The notes below the pieces were generated by a model, which did no database searches, was not told the DNA's origin, and saw only the letters and a list, made by a program, of their open reading frames with translations. Of a DNA stretch of 64,000 bases, positions 46,858 through 58,986 are shown one piece after another. Within the stretch, counting starts at the first letter, position 1. Each line of letters begins with the position of its first letter. The position numbers and the translations under genes are program-made. The DNA comes from Apricaphanius iberus (lineage: Eukaryota > Chordata > Actinopteri > Cyprinodontiformes > Aphaniidae): NCBI GenBank assembly GCA_028564705.1, contig JAPXFQ010001397.1:248001-312000 (forward strand), read 5' to 3'.

Positions 46858-49800
46858 ACAAGCCTTTGGAGTGCGTCAACAGTGAAGAAACAGCCATTCA
46901 CGTCCCATGCCCTAATTTGGCAAATCAACATAATCTTATTTAGTTTTACCAAACATGCCCAGACTTGGTAGATCTATGGTCTGATCACAAATACAATCAA
47001 AAGTATAGAAAAACGCAGGTTAACCTCTATCAGTCAGTCTTACCCACTCTGCAAATTCTTCCATCACCCCCACAACTTCCTTCCTGGGCTATACATTTCA
47101 GTGTCAGCAGTCTCCAACTCCTTGAGATGAGTAAAATATCTGAAAATTAATCAGTAAGATCAGTAGGCTCTATGTTGATGTCCTGCAAAATATGGTGTCT
47201 GAAAGCAAACATAACTCTTATGTCATAATGTCGATTCCTCAGATATAAACTGCATTGATACCATTCACTAATTCTTTTCTTCAAAGTTTAGTGGTCTGTT
47301 CCCAAAGTAAATACATAACTAAAATAAAATTAAAAAACAAAAAGGCTGGATTTTTCTGTTAGATATTGCTAAGACACCACTAAAACATTGTGATAACAAA
47401 AATAAAGGCAATAACCATCTGCAAAGGTTCTATCCCTTTTTTTTTTTTTTTTACAAAAAGTCGCTATGGAAAAGTGGCTCTCCTGGTTTCGCTTCACTGA
47501 GGTTGAGACGAATAGCTCATATTGAACTAAACCCCTTTGTAATCAGACTTAACACCACTTTTCCCCGACTCTGTCCCTTTAATCAATTAATAATTTCTGC
47601 TAATATAAGTATGCTACTTACATTGAGATAACTGTTGTTGATGTTGAAAAAGATTAAAAACATCAAATGTTTAAAACAAAACCAGAGAACAGTACTCACT
47701 GATAACACAACATAGTTTACAAAAACAGTCTTCAGTTTGCTATACTTCAAAGTCTATCTATATTTCTAAAGAAAAATCCAAGATTTAAATCACTGACAAA
47801 ACAACTTCCCTATAAATATTGCCAAACCTAAATTATATATATATTTTTTTTAACACAATCCAATATCAATTCAACGTACTTTTGCTTATATGATTCCTCT
47901 TTAAACAAACCCAAATGTGGTCACTTGCCCAAATATTCTTGATTGTAAACAATGAAAACATTTCATACTTCAAAAACATCTGTCCGATTCTGTGAAGGGA
48001 ACTGAACATAGTCAAAGTGATTTTTGCAACTAAAACTCCTCTTAAATTTTCGTAGGATATACAGTAGTCTAATTCCCCTCAGCAGTCAAACAAAACAAAA
48101 CAATTCAATTCAATAAAAGAGGTTCAAGAGATGAGATTTCTCTAAACAAAAACTAGTCGCAATAAAATAAAAAATAAAAACCAGCATTTTTCTTTTCAGT
48201 ATCCCCCTTTTCCTCTCAGGCTTCTTTTTTATTTTATTTTCTCCAATGATAAACACCAAATTAAATTGAAGCTTCTAGAGATGTCAAATACATTACCACT
48301 GAATCACGTTTTCTTTAATCCAGCTTCCCAAATTACCATTTTTCCAAAGTTCTAATTAATAAGCAGACCGCAGTTCAGAAATCTGGGTCATAATCCAAGT
48401 CGAACCAAATATATAAATTTTGAGAGAGAAAGAGGAAAAAACAAAAAATAAAAATAAAAATAAGAAAAAATAAAGAAAATAAAATCAAAAATCTAAATAA
48501 ATTGTCAGTTACAGAGTCCCCACTAATCAAATGATATATTATGTCATTACTCTAGGATCAGATCTATTCCAAAATGTTTTAGGACCTGTAAATTTACTCT
48601 CAGCATCAAATAAACTAGCTTAATCTTAAATTTCAAAACCAAAACCGATTCTTATTTGTCAAAACAAAATGTGTATTCAAATATATGGTAAAAATTTTTT
48701 CAATGTAGCTGGTCCAATCACATTTTGCCTCTACACGATCAAAATAAATGAATTTAGAATTTACTTCTTACTTTCAAATTAAACCATCATTTCGGTCACT
48801 GTGATATTCATTATTTGTTCTTAAATAAATCTACCAAAGACTTTAATTGTTACTTTCAATCCTTAGACCAATTCCAAATTTATCCCCAGTCTGTTAAAAA
48901 ACAAACTGATTACTTAAAGATGACTCTGTGTTTTACTGTTTTCTTTTTTTCAAACTCAAACATTCAAATCCCACTAGTTTATAAAATATCACTATGATAA
49001 GTGTTGTTTTGCATGGTAAAAACATTTAATTTATAACGGAATTGAAATGTGCTGGGTTATTTCTTGAGCCCCAGTTGAATTTTGATAACTCCAATAAGCC
49101 TTTAGTGTCCACAAAATCCTTAAGAATGTTCAATTGTGTAAATAATTTAACACCAGTCTCCTTTAGGTCATTCATTCAGAGATCAAGCTATATTTCTAAA
49201 GTCTATAGAGCCATCAGAAATAAGCCAAACATAATTTTAGCATAAATGATACTTATTTAAATCACAGACTCATTTTCTGTACCATTCAACACGGTGCTTA
49301 TTAAAATAATTTAAACCAGTTTGTTGCTTTCCAATTAATACCGTTCGCTTTTCGTTAAATGCTTATAATTACTACTTATAGCTTTATCTTTATTTAGGCC
49401 AACTTAACAACTCCTGCTTAGATCAATCAAAAAAGCAAAAAATCCACCTATTTAAAGATTCAAAAATGCATCTTTTATTTTGACTATAAACTCCCTCTTT
49501 TTAATTTTAAAGATGAAATCAAAAATTAAAACTACACCAAGTCAGAATCGACTCATGAGTAACTGTTCTTAGTCATTTACGTTTAATTGTAACATGCATA
49601 ATTATCCCAAATAAATTTACATGCTATCCTCATAGTTTTCGCTCTCCTCGTAAAACCAGTTAACCAAATTCAGCATGTACTTCTTAATCTTTAATCTCCG
49701 TACCGTAACAGTTGAGTTAAACATGAAACACCTTAAAAAATTGCCCTTCGTAGAAATGTGCTAAACCATTGCCGAAAGGGAGTAGCAACCAAAAGTTATC

Positions 49801-49979
49801 TGAGCAGTTATCTCGAGGCCGTTTTACCTCTTAATTAACCAGAAAAATTTAACAAAATCCAAATTCGTTTAAGTCTTAACAAGGCAATCGTCTGCAGGAG
49901 TCTGTAATCACTTTCTATCCAAAATCAACTTTTAGCTTGCAACACATAGAACATGCAGTTAGTTTCAACCACAAAACAC

Positions 49980-50600
49980 ATTGACACACAGAAGCAACCA
50001 CCGCTAGCTTAGCACAACAGCCTATAGCAACGTGCTACCGTTAGCTTTCTTTGTGAAACTAAACGTTATACAGTACAAAACGTACGGCGAAAACACTCCA
50101 GAACATCGCAACACACACTTTAGAAGATGACTTACCGCAATACCAGGACTTAATCCGCACAAGTTATACCACGTCACCAAACTTTAATTCGGCACGAACA
50201 AACATTCTCCTGTTCGTCCACGCGGACTGAAACATATGTCCCCAATTTCAGCCGTCCCGCACAGCAAACACCGATTCAACTACGTCCGTTACAGCCCAAA
50301 ACCATTAACAAAAAACACAGCATTATAAGCGGTGGCTTTTAGACCTAATTAATTATTTTATCGCGGAGGTTTCAGACCAGTCTGTTACAAGTTTCGTAGT
50401 CCGCTTTGAGAAATTTCCTGGCGCCGGCTTCCAGAAAACCCCTCAAAAGACTCGAACAGATGGCAGAAAACCGCCTATTACCACTAATTTATTTATCAAA
50501 ACATATAGGCACAGCTGTCGTATGTTAGCCATGCTATCAAGCAAAAAACTCACACAGTATCAGCTCCGCCATAGCACCTAGCTTAGGGCGGCCGCTCTGA
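49980..50600 (-). promoter_or_regulatory. CpG-rich, promoter-like patch inside the LTR element
   Basis: Against a very AT-rich interior this stretch is GC-richer and has many CpGs, including a GCGGCCGC site at 50587-50594. On minus it contains GGTGCTATGGCGGAGCTG (start context near 50573) and a strong donor (GCG|GTAAGT, junction 50136/50135). The texture is that of a vertebrate CpG-island promoter with a 5' exon. The ATG frame closes after about 11 codons. It may be captured host sequence. Confidence 0.35.
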
Positions 50601-50890
50601 TGTCCTGTTGTAAATGTTCAAAACTAATTCTTATAGATATTTAATTTCAGTTATCCATCATATTCAGTTATATATTTATTTATCTATGTTAATTTATTTA
50701 TTATACTCGAGTTCATTATTTATACTATAACATTTTAACCCAAAACGCAACATCACCAGCACTTCTCGCCAAGCGCCTGCGTAAAAAACATCTCACACAC
50801 ATATATACAGACATGCGCAGCTCGTCACATCAAAACACCAACACAGTACTTTTATAACATTATTAAAAACTAACACCAACAACACTAACC

Positions 50891-51256
50891 TTAATCGGAC
50901 CACACCAAAAATGCCAATGCCGGACCATTTTCACAATTCCCGTTCGTGGTGCTCAGCCACGCGTCTGGAAGTAACGCAGCCCCTCTCCCAGGTAATCCGT
51001 TAGATTTAACAGAGGGCGACCCAGGCTCTCCTGTAATCTTTTCCCGATTGCCAGCCTGGAAGCTCCCAAATAGCGTCCTATTCTGGGCAGGGTGGCCAAC
51101 CCGTCGAGTTCCGATCCGCACTTGTGGCTCCGATTTGAGTCGTTGAAGATATCGGTCCGCTCCGTCTCCACTGTCTCTGTCGTCCTCCCGGAGTAAAAAG
51201 GAGTATAAGTATAACTCCCAATCTCCCAGCAGGCACGGTGTCTCTCTGCGGTGCAC
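50891..51256 (-). other. Leader exon with 121-codon open frame, ending at a splice donor
   Basis: First substantial frame downstream of the primer-binding site on minus. It includes CLLGDWELYLYSFLLREDDR and ends WSD-stop, the stop overlapping a splice donor (TTAAG|GTTAGT, junction 50890/50889). A second minus frame overlaps it (to 51383). In retroviruses this place holds the packaging leader and gag start. The sequence here is not recognisably gag: no zinc knuckle, no major homology region. It is more likely a leader exon that is open by chance because it is GC-rich. Confidence 0.4.
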
Positions 51257-51520
51257 AAAGCAGTTCCCCGTCTGACCTCAGTGATGATGCACTAAATTTA
51301 CTGATGGGAGGAAATTCCTCTATCCAATAGTGAATCTGCTCAAAACAAAAAACAAAAAACATATTTAACTTGCATGACAACATTACCCAATGTTAGATTA
51401 ACCAATCAATAGAATTAAAAACTACGCAACTCTGCGCAAATTGTCAATAGAGCAAATACATGTCCGTTTATTAACTTAAAAAATAACTGGATTTTTTGGT
51501 CCAAAAACACTGCACACAGA

Positions 51521-51532
51521 TCGGGGTCACCA
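51521..51532 (-). promoter_or_regulatory. Primer-binding site, tRNA-Trp type
   Basis: Minus strand TGGTGACCCCGA, complementary to the 12 terminal bases of vertebrate tRNA-Trp including CCA. It starts 6 bases inside the LTR edge. Confidence 0.8.
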
Positions 51533-51538
51533 AATTGT

Positions 51539-52041
51539 TGTTGAATTAAATAATTATCATAAGTAATTCAATGCATGTTCAAGCAGAGACAAAATGGAGC
51601 CAATTTCCAGTTTAACATTTATTTTGAACAGATTAACAAATTGCAGTTTTACAGAGGAATTTTGCCCCCGTCAGTTCCTCTGTGGTCCAGATTTAAGGAA
51701 ATCTGAACAACTAACTGATCTTCATTTCACAGCTTTATAGACAACCGGGCCTCTAGGCGTTTCTAATCTCTCCAATCAGAACATTTTCATACAGTGTCTT
51801 CGCTCTTATTTGCTGTCAGAGAATCCTGGAGTCAGAAGATCAGTCGTCTCTGTTCTGGGTCAAAGGTTCATTATAAAGATTTATGGTTAAATGGCTATCT
51901 GCTTCTCTAAAAACTTTTCTCCCAGTTTCTTATCTAAACATCCTGCTTTTACAGCTTGCAATAAAACTCACCCCAGAGTTTTATGACTTAAAAGCTTACC
52001 TCCATAAACAATAGTGTCAGACCCATTTTTACAACCATGCA
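51539..52041 (-). repeat. 5' LTR
   Basis: Same architecture as the 3' LTR: on minus GATTGG, TATA box (plus 51732-51742), AATAAA (plus 51618-51623). Starts TGCATGG at 52041 and ends TTCAACA at 51539. Followed on its right by the AATC target duplication. Confidence 0.9.
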
Positions 52042-52045
52042 AATC

Positions 52046-52600
52046 CCATTCAGAAAAAGCACATTTGGTCAATTATCATTTTCTGTTACTGCCATACAAA
52101 ACTGGAACTCATTGCCCATTACAATTAAAAACATACATATTTATTATACTTTCACTACACACCTTAAAAACTGGCTAACCAACAATTATAAGTGCACACA
52201 TTAGTCCTATGGATGTGATGTGCACTATATTTGACATGGTCATGCTTCTGCCACTTGTTCTCTATTGTCTGCTTCAATGTCATGTCCTGTATGTGCCTCA
52301 ATGTGGCCTCTACATGATTATTTAATTGTGTCAACTTTCACTGTTTTATTGCTTGACCTGTTTTTATGTCTCTGCAATTTGTGCCTGCTTGTTTGTGTAT
52401 GTTTCAATTCTGTGCCACCTTGTTTGTATGTCTAATTCATTGCTTAGCCCTGTTTTAATTGTAATGTATTTATTGATGTATGCCTATTAACAACTGGCTG
52501 GGGACTACAGCTGGAAATTAGCCGTAGAGGCTAAAGCTGCTATTTTCATTAAAAGAGGTTGTCCACATTATTATAAACGAATAAACTAAACTAAAACTAT
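52046..52600 (+). pseudogene. LINE 3' end, plus strand
   Basis: AAAACTGGAACTCATTGCCC near 52099 corresponds to the 'KLWNSLP' end of a LINE reverse transcriptase. KNWLTNN-type sequence follows near 52170. A 3' UTR then includes CTGGCTGGGGACTACAGCTGG and GAAATTAGCC near 52494-52520, typical of an abundant fish LINE, with an A-rich end near 52590. The polymerase core is missing because the LTR element or an older truncation lies at its left. Confidence 0.6.
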
Positions 52601-54890
52601 TGAAGATGGTTGAAATTAAGAGGGAGCTGTTATTTGTATTATTGATATGTTCTAACGAATGCATGATTTGTAATACAATGTGTTTTTATTTGATTTATAT
52701 CTTTTAATTTCCCATTATCAACTAAATTTCTTACTTACTGTGTTAAGCAGAGTATTTTGGGAAAAGGATGATAGGAGCCAAATTTATTGTGACACATAAT
52801 GTCATATATGTCACATAAGAAAAGCATATACCATGTAGTACATAATATAAATTCAGTAAGGCTCTGTAAAAGTGATGGTGGGAATAAAAATGTAGATTAA
52901 TTTGTAATTGAGATTCTTGGGGAAAGTGTTATCTTACAAATTTCTTCTTCTTTAAATATTTCAGTTCATCAAACCAATTGTGATATCACAAAAAAAAAAA
53001 TGAATAACACCTGAGAAGCAAAACAAAATCGGTTTTTTAAACCAAATAAATAAAATATGTATTTAAAACCAGCTTCTGCCTGATATAACATTTTGCTTGA
53101 TTATCAATAACATTTAAAAAGCAAAAGCAGCAGAAATCCATAATGGTTGGAAATACGTCCAGCACTGCATCTACTTTATTTGTTCTAGTGTTTTTCTGTT
53201 TCCACCAATCTAGGCCACCTGTTGGATCTTAGCATCAGAGTAAATGTCTTTATATAATGGGTTACAATTTTGAGCGTCTATTTTTTCAATTGTTTCAATG
53301 AGTGGTTAAGGTATAATTTCAACCTACTTTACAAAACAAAACAGCTCATTTAAACTCATTAACCTTGAACAGGCAAGTGAGAGCTACTTTCCACTGAGCT
53401 GGCTTTATTTCACTAGTTCACTGCTTGGCCTTGGCTTGATTAAAAAAAATTTTTTGATTTTAAATTATTACATGATCTGACAAGCTGCTTGATTTTTGTC
53501 GAGTTTCACAACAGATGTGTTACAGAGAGATTTCAAGTCTGCTGATTGGTGTCCAGATGTAGGCAGATGAGAAGGGGTGCTCAAACATTTCTGTTGTAAT
53601 GCTAATCTCTGAAACCATCTGGCCCCCTCTCTGCTTTTTCTCATATAATGCAACACAATTAATCTTTGAGCAATAACGTCGGTGTGAGAGTTGAATAAAA
53701 ATTGCTCTACAGACTAATCAAAGAGAAAAGATTTTAATATGTGTTCTAAATATACTCTGACAGTGTATCCTTTGTTGAGTTTATATAGGGTGTTGTTTTT
53801 CCTGCACAGACTACTGCACCAGTGCTGCAAACTATTTTGCCCGATGTTTTTAATAAATGCTAAAGTATAGTAATAAATGGTTCACACATTTCAAGGGTGT
53901 ATACTAGAGAAATACATTACATTTATGCTATATGTCAGCAGGTTTTCAATTGGGTAAGGCTCTGGGAGATTTTGTGATCAGGAAACTAAAATATTTCCAT
54001 TTATTCCGTTTTACTGTTTACAAGTTTTGCCTTTAACAACTTATCGAACATATTGTAGCTTGAATACATAATGAAGTAGCCTATTGAGCAACATTTTAAT
54101 CCCATGTTTTAATTATTGGCAGCATTCTATGGACAAAAATGAAAGGAAGTCTATTCTGTTGACAAGAGGCATGAATGTTGTTAAAAGGGTGATTCACTGT
54201 CAACATGATTCTGACATTTGTTTCTCTCTATTCAGCGGAGATGATGGAGATGAAGAATATTATAAATACTAAAATAATACATTTACCCGAAGGACAGAGA
54301 CAGTAAGGGAACCAGAGAACTATGACCGATAGCAACATGAGGAGCAAAAGAAAGCAGTATGATTAAATACTGAGGGGAAGTGATGAGTGGAAAAGTAACT
54401 AGGTGAGGATAATTACACTGAATGAACAGCGGCTGTCAAAGGGACACTGATTATGAGGTCATTGAGAGACTATGTTGACAGGACACATAATGAATGCACA
54501 AGGCGGAGACTAAATCAGAGTAATAACTAGAACTATGAATGAACAATAAGAAAACAGAGCTAAGTATCAAAAACACTGAAGTATTTCCAAAGACAAAACC
54601 CAGAATACGAGACATGATCATCTTCAAAAGATGCAACTAACTCTTAGTTGACAAAAGACAGATTATTTAGAGCTCCAGTCCCTTTTAAAATAACTATTTT
54701 TTTCTTCTATTTCAATCAGAATGATTGATTATATCAGTTGCCCTGTCCTTGTTAACATTTTTCTCTGAGCTCAGTAGAATGATGCCAGCAAATCATATTA
54801 TAGTGGGGTTAAAATAAGGAGTAATTAAGGTTTTTGTGATCATGAAATTTTCATGAAGGTTACATTTAATTGAATGTCATTTCATCATAG
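52601..54890. other. No gene recognised
   Basis: AT-rich. Open frames up to 62 codons and no domain. The last 8 bp are the target duplication of the adjoining hAT element. Confidence 0.4.
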
Positions 54891-56383
54891 CAAAGGCGTC
54901 AAGTAATAAAGTATAAATACGTTGTTGTCCTTACTTCAGTAGAAATTTGGGGTAGTTATACTTCACTGGAGTAATTATAGATTGGCCTACTTTTTACTTC
55001 TACTCCTTACATTTTCATGTAATTATCTGTATTTGTACTCCTTACATTTTAAAAGTAGCCATGCTACTTATGTTTCATTTAATCTTGTTTGATTTATTAA
55101 AAATAAACACACAAAAAACTATCCAAAAAATAAGCAAACTGGATAACAATTGACTGTGGTTTAATAATATTTTTAAACATCTACCTGACAGCTTGGATCC
55201 ATCACATACCGCACAGACAGGGGTCACATTAACCAAATATTTTCTGTATTTGTACAGTTATTTAAAACTGTGGCAGAAAAATCTAAAGGCGGCCTGTAAT
55301 TTTTGACAATTTACTATCTATACCCTGACCATTTGATGCAAACGCGCTGACAGTTTTAACTTTACATGTAGAGTACAGGTATTAAAAGAATGTATTAACA
55401 GAAAGATTCCCATCAAGGTATCCAAACGTCATCTCAGGCCAAGAGGCTTTGGAAAGTGACTGTTACTGGAGCAGCTGGTTAAAGACTCACTTCAAAGAGC
55501 TTGGTGTGGTGCAAAACACCTGTACAAACGGAACGCATACCATGGCTCTTTCTGCCGCTGAAGCGATAGGAAGCTGGATTCAGAGATACCTTCCGACTTC
55601 TGATTAATTCTGTTAGAAAAAAATGTCCCTGATTTTATAACCTTGGCTGAAGTGCAGCTTTTAATTCCAATCTCTACTGTAGCTGCAGAGTGCAGTAATA
55701 TATGTATATGTATACACATTGTGTCACACAGAAAGAGAAACATATAGATACTGATATATCCAGTCATCAACTTTCTGTTGTAATGAGGTAAACCAATTAA
55801 AAATAAAACGACATATTTAAAAAAAATTACTTTGTGTGTGTATGAAACATCTGATGACTTATGACTTATGTATGAACCACTTCACAGTCCAGCAGGATAA
55901 AGTAAACAAATGTTGCTAAGTTAAAAGAGAGAGACTCATGCAAATAGGCAACTAGTCATCATATCTTCCACTCCATGAAACGTGTATTAATGCTCAGCAG
56001 TCAACATATAGCTCTTTGATGTATTTGCATTACAATAAAACAAATCAATTTCGCCATTGAAATAGGGAGCTTAGTGTTTCTCCTAATGTTTAAATATTAA
56101 GATCTAGAAATAAAATTATAGTCTTTATGGCCTTTAGTAAAAGTGTTTTTTCCTGGTGTGGTAGTGCTGTGGTGCAGCTTAAGATTTAGATTTTAACGGC
56201 ATAAAAAACATATTAATTTTACTTTTTACTTTACTTTTACTACTAAGTAGTTTTGGATCCAGTACTTTTATTACTTTTACTAGAATAACAAGTTCGACTT
56301 GATACTTCAGCTTCTACAGAAGTCTTTTTTAAACCAGAGCAGTTCTACTTGAGTTTTGAATGTGAATACTTTTGACACCTCTG
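54891..56383. mobile_element. Non-autonomous hAT element
   Basis: The ends CAAAGGCGTCAAGTAAT and, on the complement, CAGAGGTGTCAAAAGTATT form hAT-type inverted repeats. They are flanked by a degenerate 8-bp duplication (CATCATAG at 54883-54890, CACTATAG at 56384-56391, 6 of 8 identical). Subterminal regions are rich in TACTTTTACT-type motifs in both orientations. No transposase frame is present in the 1.5 kb. Confidence 0.75.
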
Positions 56384-56439
56384 CACTATAGTAACCACAA
56401 CATAATACTAATTGTCACCACAAAGATTGAAACCACAAA

Positions 56440-57030
56440 ATCTATCATAAAGCACATTTTCAGCAACCTAAGTTGCCCCAAACTGCTGTACATAGGCTAC
56501 AGAAATATTACACAACGAAAGTTTTACATAACAAACAAATACAATCTTAAAATGCATAACCAGGGAAAAGGACAATGTGTGCTCAGCTGCAATTAAAAGC
56601 CAGCAAAAACAGATTAATTTTTAAGATGGACTTAAAGTTTTCAATACTTTGCACAGCTCTAATCTGCAACAGGAGACCATTCCATAATTTAGGAGCACAG
56701 AGACTCTGTCACCCCTTGACTTAATCTAGAGGGTGGAACTACCAGGTGTTTGGAGGAAGACCTTATGGCCCTACCTGGAGAATATCTAATTAAAAGCTCA
56801 GCCAAGTAGGAAGGGGCAAAGCCATGCCGTGCTTTTAAACAAACAGAACTTAAAACCAAATTCCATACACAGTAGGAAGCCAATGCAAAGCTGACAATAC
56901 AGGAGTAATGTGATCATGCATAACAATAAATGGGTTGCAGAATTTTGTGCAATCTGTAAAAAATGAATGGAAGACTGATCAAGACCAAAATAAAGTTACA
57001 ATAATCTAGACATGATTAGCAAGTGTATGA
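56440..57030 (-). pseudogene. L2-like LINE RT C-terminal fragment
   Basis: The minus frame at 56689-56850 reads LKARHGFAPSYLAELLIRYS, PGRAIRSSSKHLVVPPSRLS. This is the 'LAPSYL..LL..Y.P.R.LRSS' block near the end of L2-clade reverse transcriptases. AGGAAGCCAATGCAAAG (plus, 56874-56890) corresponds to the upstream 'LHWLPV' area. It includes the 3' UTR to the left. Several indels. Confidence 0.8.
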
Positions 57031-57896
57031 ACGTTTCAACATCATGTATGGGGAGGTAAGGTTAAAATTGTCTAAGGAGCTTCAAATTGAAAAATGCATT
57101 TTGTATAACTGTGCCAATTTGCTTTTCAAATTTCAAACAGCTGATTGCTGTGAGGTTTCTTGCCTGAGAAACACAAAACAAATCCAGCGAGCCAAATACA
57201 CTAAACACCCCGTTTAATAATGCAAGGCTCTAGTTATGGAGGTCTTTTTCCAGATTATTAAAAACATCTTAAATGTTTTTACAAACAAAAATCTGTTGTG
57301 AAAAACACAGCTATATATATATATACATACAGAAAAAGTGTTGTTTTTTTCTAAATTTTAATTAAAATTGTACACTAAATTGTGTTTATACCCTTGAGGG
57401 AAAGATCTTTAATGTCAGTGCTGCGTCCTATGTAATCTATACACAATTTTTGAGTAAATTGTTATTTTCATGATTATTACTGAATTACTACAGCCCTCTC
57501 AGTCAGTGCAACCTCTTGGTAAGCCTCAATGCTGATTATTTACCAATTAATGAGGTTGGGGCATCCTTATAGGTATAGCAATGCAAAAACAAACATCTGA
57601 CAACTATTAGTATGAAGAATCATTATAGAGAGAAATGGAAAGTTGTTATTTTAGGATTTTAATTGTTTCGTATTTTTCATTTAAGATGTTCTTACATTTA
57701 CATTGCTGACATTAAGCTTGCCATCCAAGGAGTCTTCCTAATGACTAAAAAACTAAAGCCTCTAATATCTTAGTTTCCCAGTTAAGAAAGTCCCAAAGAG
57801 GGTTTAGTCTAGGTAGGAAAGATCAATATGTCATTATTCTTTTATATTTAAGGACTTTAGTTGTTTTCTTTCTCACTGTGGGTTTAATTTCTTGAA
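57031..57896. other. No gene recognised
   Basis: AT-rich, with a short (TA)n run near 57313. Confidence 0.4.
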
Positions 57897-58740
57897 GTTA
57901 TGGACACGAAATTGAGATAAGAAGGAAGAAAGGAAGAAGATGAAGAAGACAAACAGAAACGGAAGAAGTGTGAACTGACAATACAAGATAGGGAGGTAAA
58001 CAAAGAACACAAGAAAACATCCCAGTCCTCCACCTCTGTTGGACGGCAGAGAAGTGGTAAAACAAAATAAACAAAAAACCCAAATAGAACAAAACAACAT
58101 TAACAAAACGGATGTAGTAATATAAACTAAGAATTACACATTCACTACACACAAAAATGGATTAATGAACACAACACTAATGTTTCTGGTAAGCTCCTGG
58201 TGTCAATGACGATAACCTCAGCTCAAGATATGTCCGTACACACCAATGTCCCCACATCTATGTGTGTGTGAGAGCATGCAGGTGTGAATAAGGTTTCCCC
58301 ATGCAAGTGATTGATAGCTGGTGTAAGGAACCATAAATCCGTCCTACAGGAATCAAGGCAGACATGAAGGAGGTAGGAGACACATGCGTCCAGAGTCTCA
58401 CAGAACGCAGGAGCCACAGGCGGACCACTGCAGGGCCGATCACCCACCAAGAGAGGAACAGATGGAAGCCCCAGGGGAACACCCACCAGGTGCAATGCTG
58501 GGGATTTGGAGATCGCAGGGATGAGCCCAAAGGCTCCGCCAGAAAGTGGCTACGCAGGGGCGGGCCCGGAACAGGACACGGAGGCCACGGGGACCAGGTG
58601 CGCCCCCCCCCCCCCCCCCCCCCCCCCCCCAGCAGGGCCCCGACCAGGGATCAGCCGACAAGGGCTCCCTGCCGCCGGCCGTCGGACAACACACGCCACC
58701 GCCACCCCAGACCAATCCCCACCGCCAACAGTCCCCCCCC
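57897..58740 (-). repeat. L1-like LINE 3' UTR, second copy
   Basis: Colinear with about 50-690 of the window, in the same minus orientation, and includes the block GTAAGGAACCATAAATCCGTC. This copy also preserves an A-rich region at its 3' end (57900-58110 on plus). A C28 run (58603-58630) has expanded inside. Similarity stops at 58740. Confidence 0.8.
58603..58630. repeat. Poly(C) run of 28
   Basis: Uninterrupted C28 (G28 on the LINE sense strand). Absent from the first LINE copy, where the matching place is a short C run. Confidence 0.9.
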
Positions 58741-58986
58741 GAATTTGTCATGAACCAGTTTGGCCCAGTCTTTGAACCAATCCCCCCTAATATACATATT
58801 TACATAATACCTATTTAGAAAAGCAACAACAACAAATTAAAAATAAAGTAAACAAAATAAAAATAAAATGTGGATTCACTCTTGAAAGTGAATTTGCTAT
58901 TATGAGCATTTTCTAGTTTATGATGTTGGTTCTTAAGTTATATCTGAACTGATATCCCGTTTCCTTGAGTCAGTATGGGTAAGAGT

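Larger units (their letters stand above)
44741..52041 (-). mobile_element. Non-autonomous LTR retroelement (ERV-like), tRNA-Trp PBS
   Basis: Two direct repeats of about 505 bp (44741-45246 and 51539-52041), by eye about 96-97% identical, bound 6.3 kb of internal sequence. On minus each LTR runs TGCATGG...TTCAACA, and the flanks carry a matching 4-bp duplication (AATC at 44737-44740 and 52042-52045). Just inside the right, 5' LTR, the minus strand reads TGGTGACCCCGA (51532-51521), fitting the 3' end of tRNA-Trp. This proves the orientation. A 4-bp duplication fits gamma/epsilon-type retroviral integration. No gag, protease, RT, integrase or env frame is visible on either strand. Mobility must therefore have come from another element's proteins. 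High LTR identity marks it as young compared with its neighbours. A polypurine tract is not obvious. Confidence 0.85.

Noticed and set aside
58364..58818. Overlapping proline-rich frames of 90-130 codons
   Set aside because: Produced by the C28 run and GC-rich LINE 3' UTR; three frames open at once.
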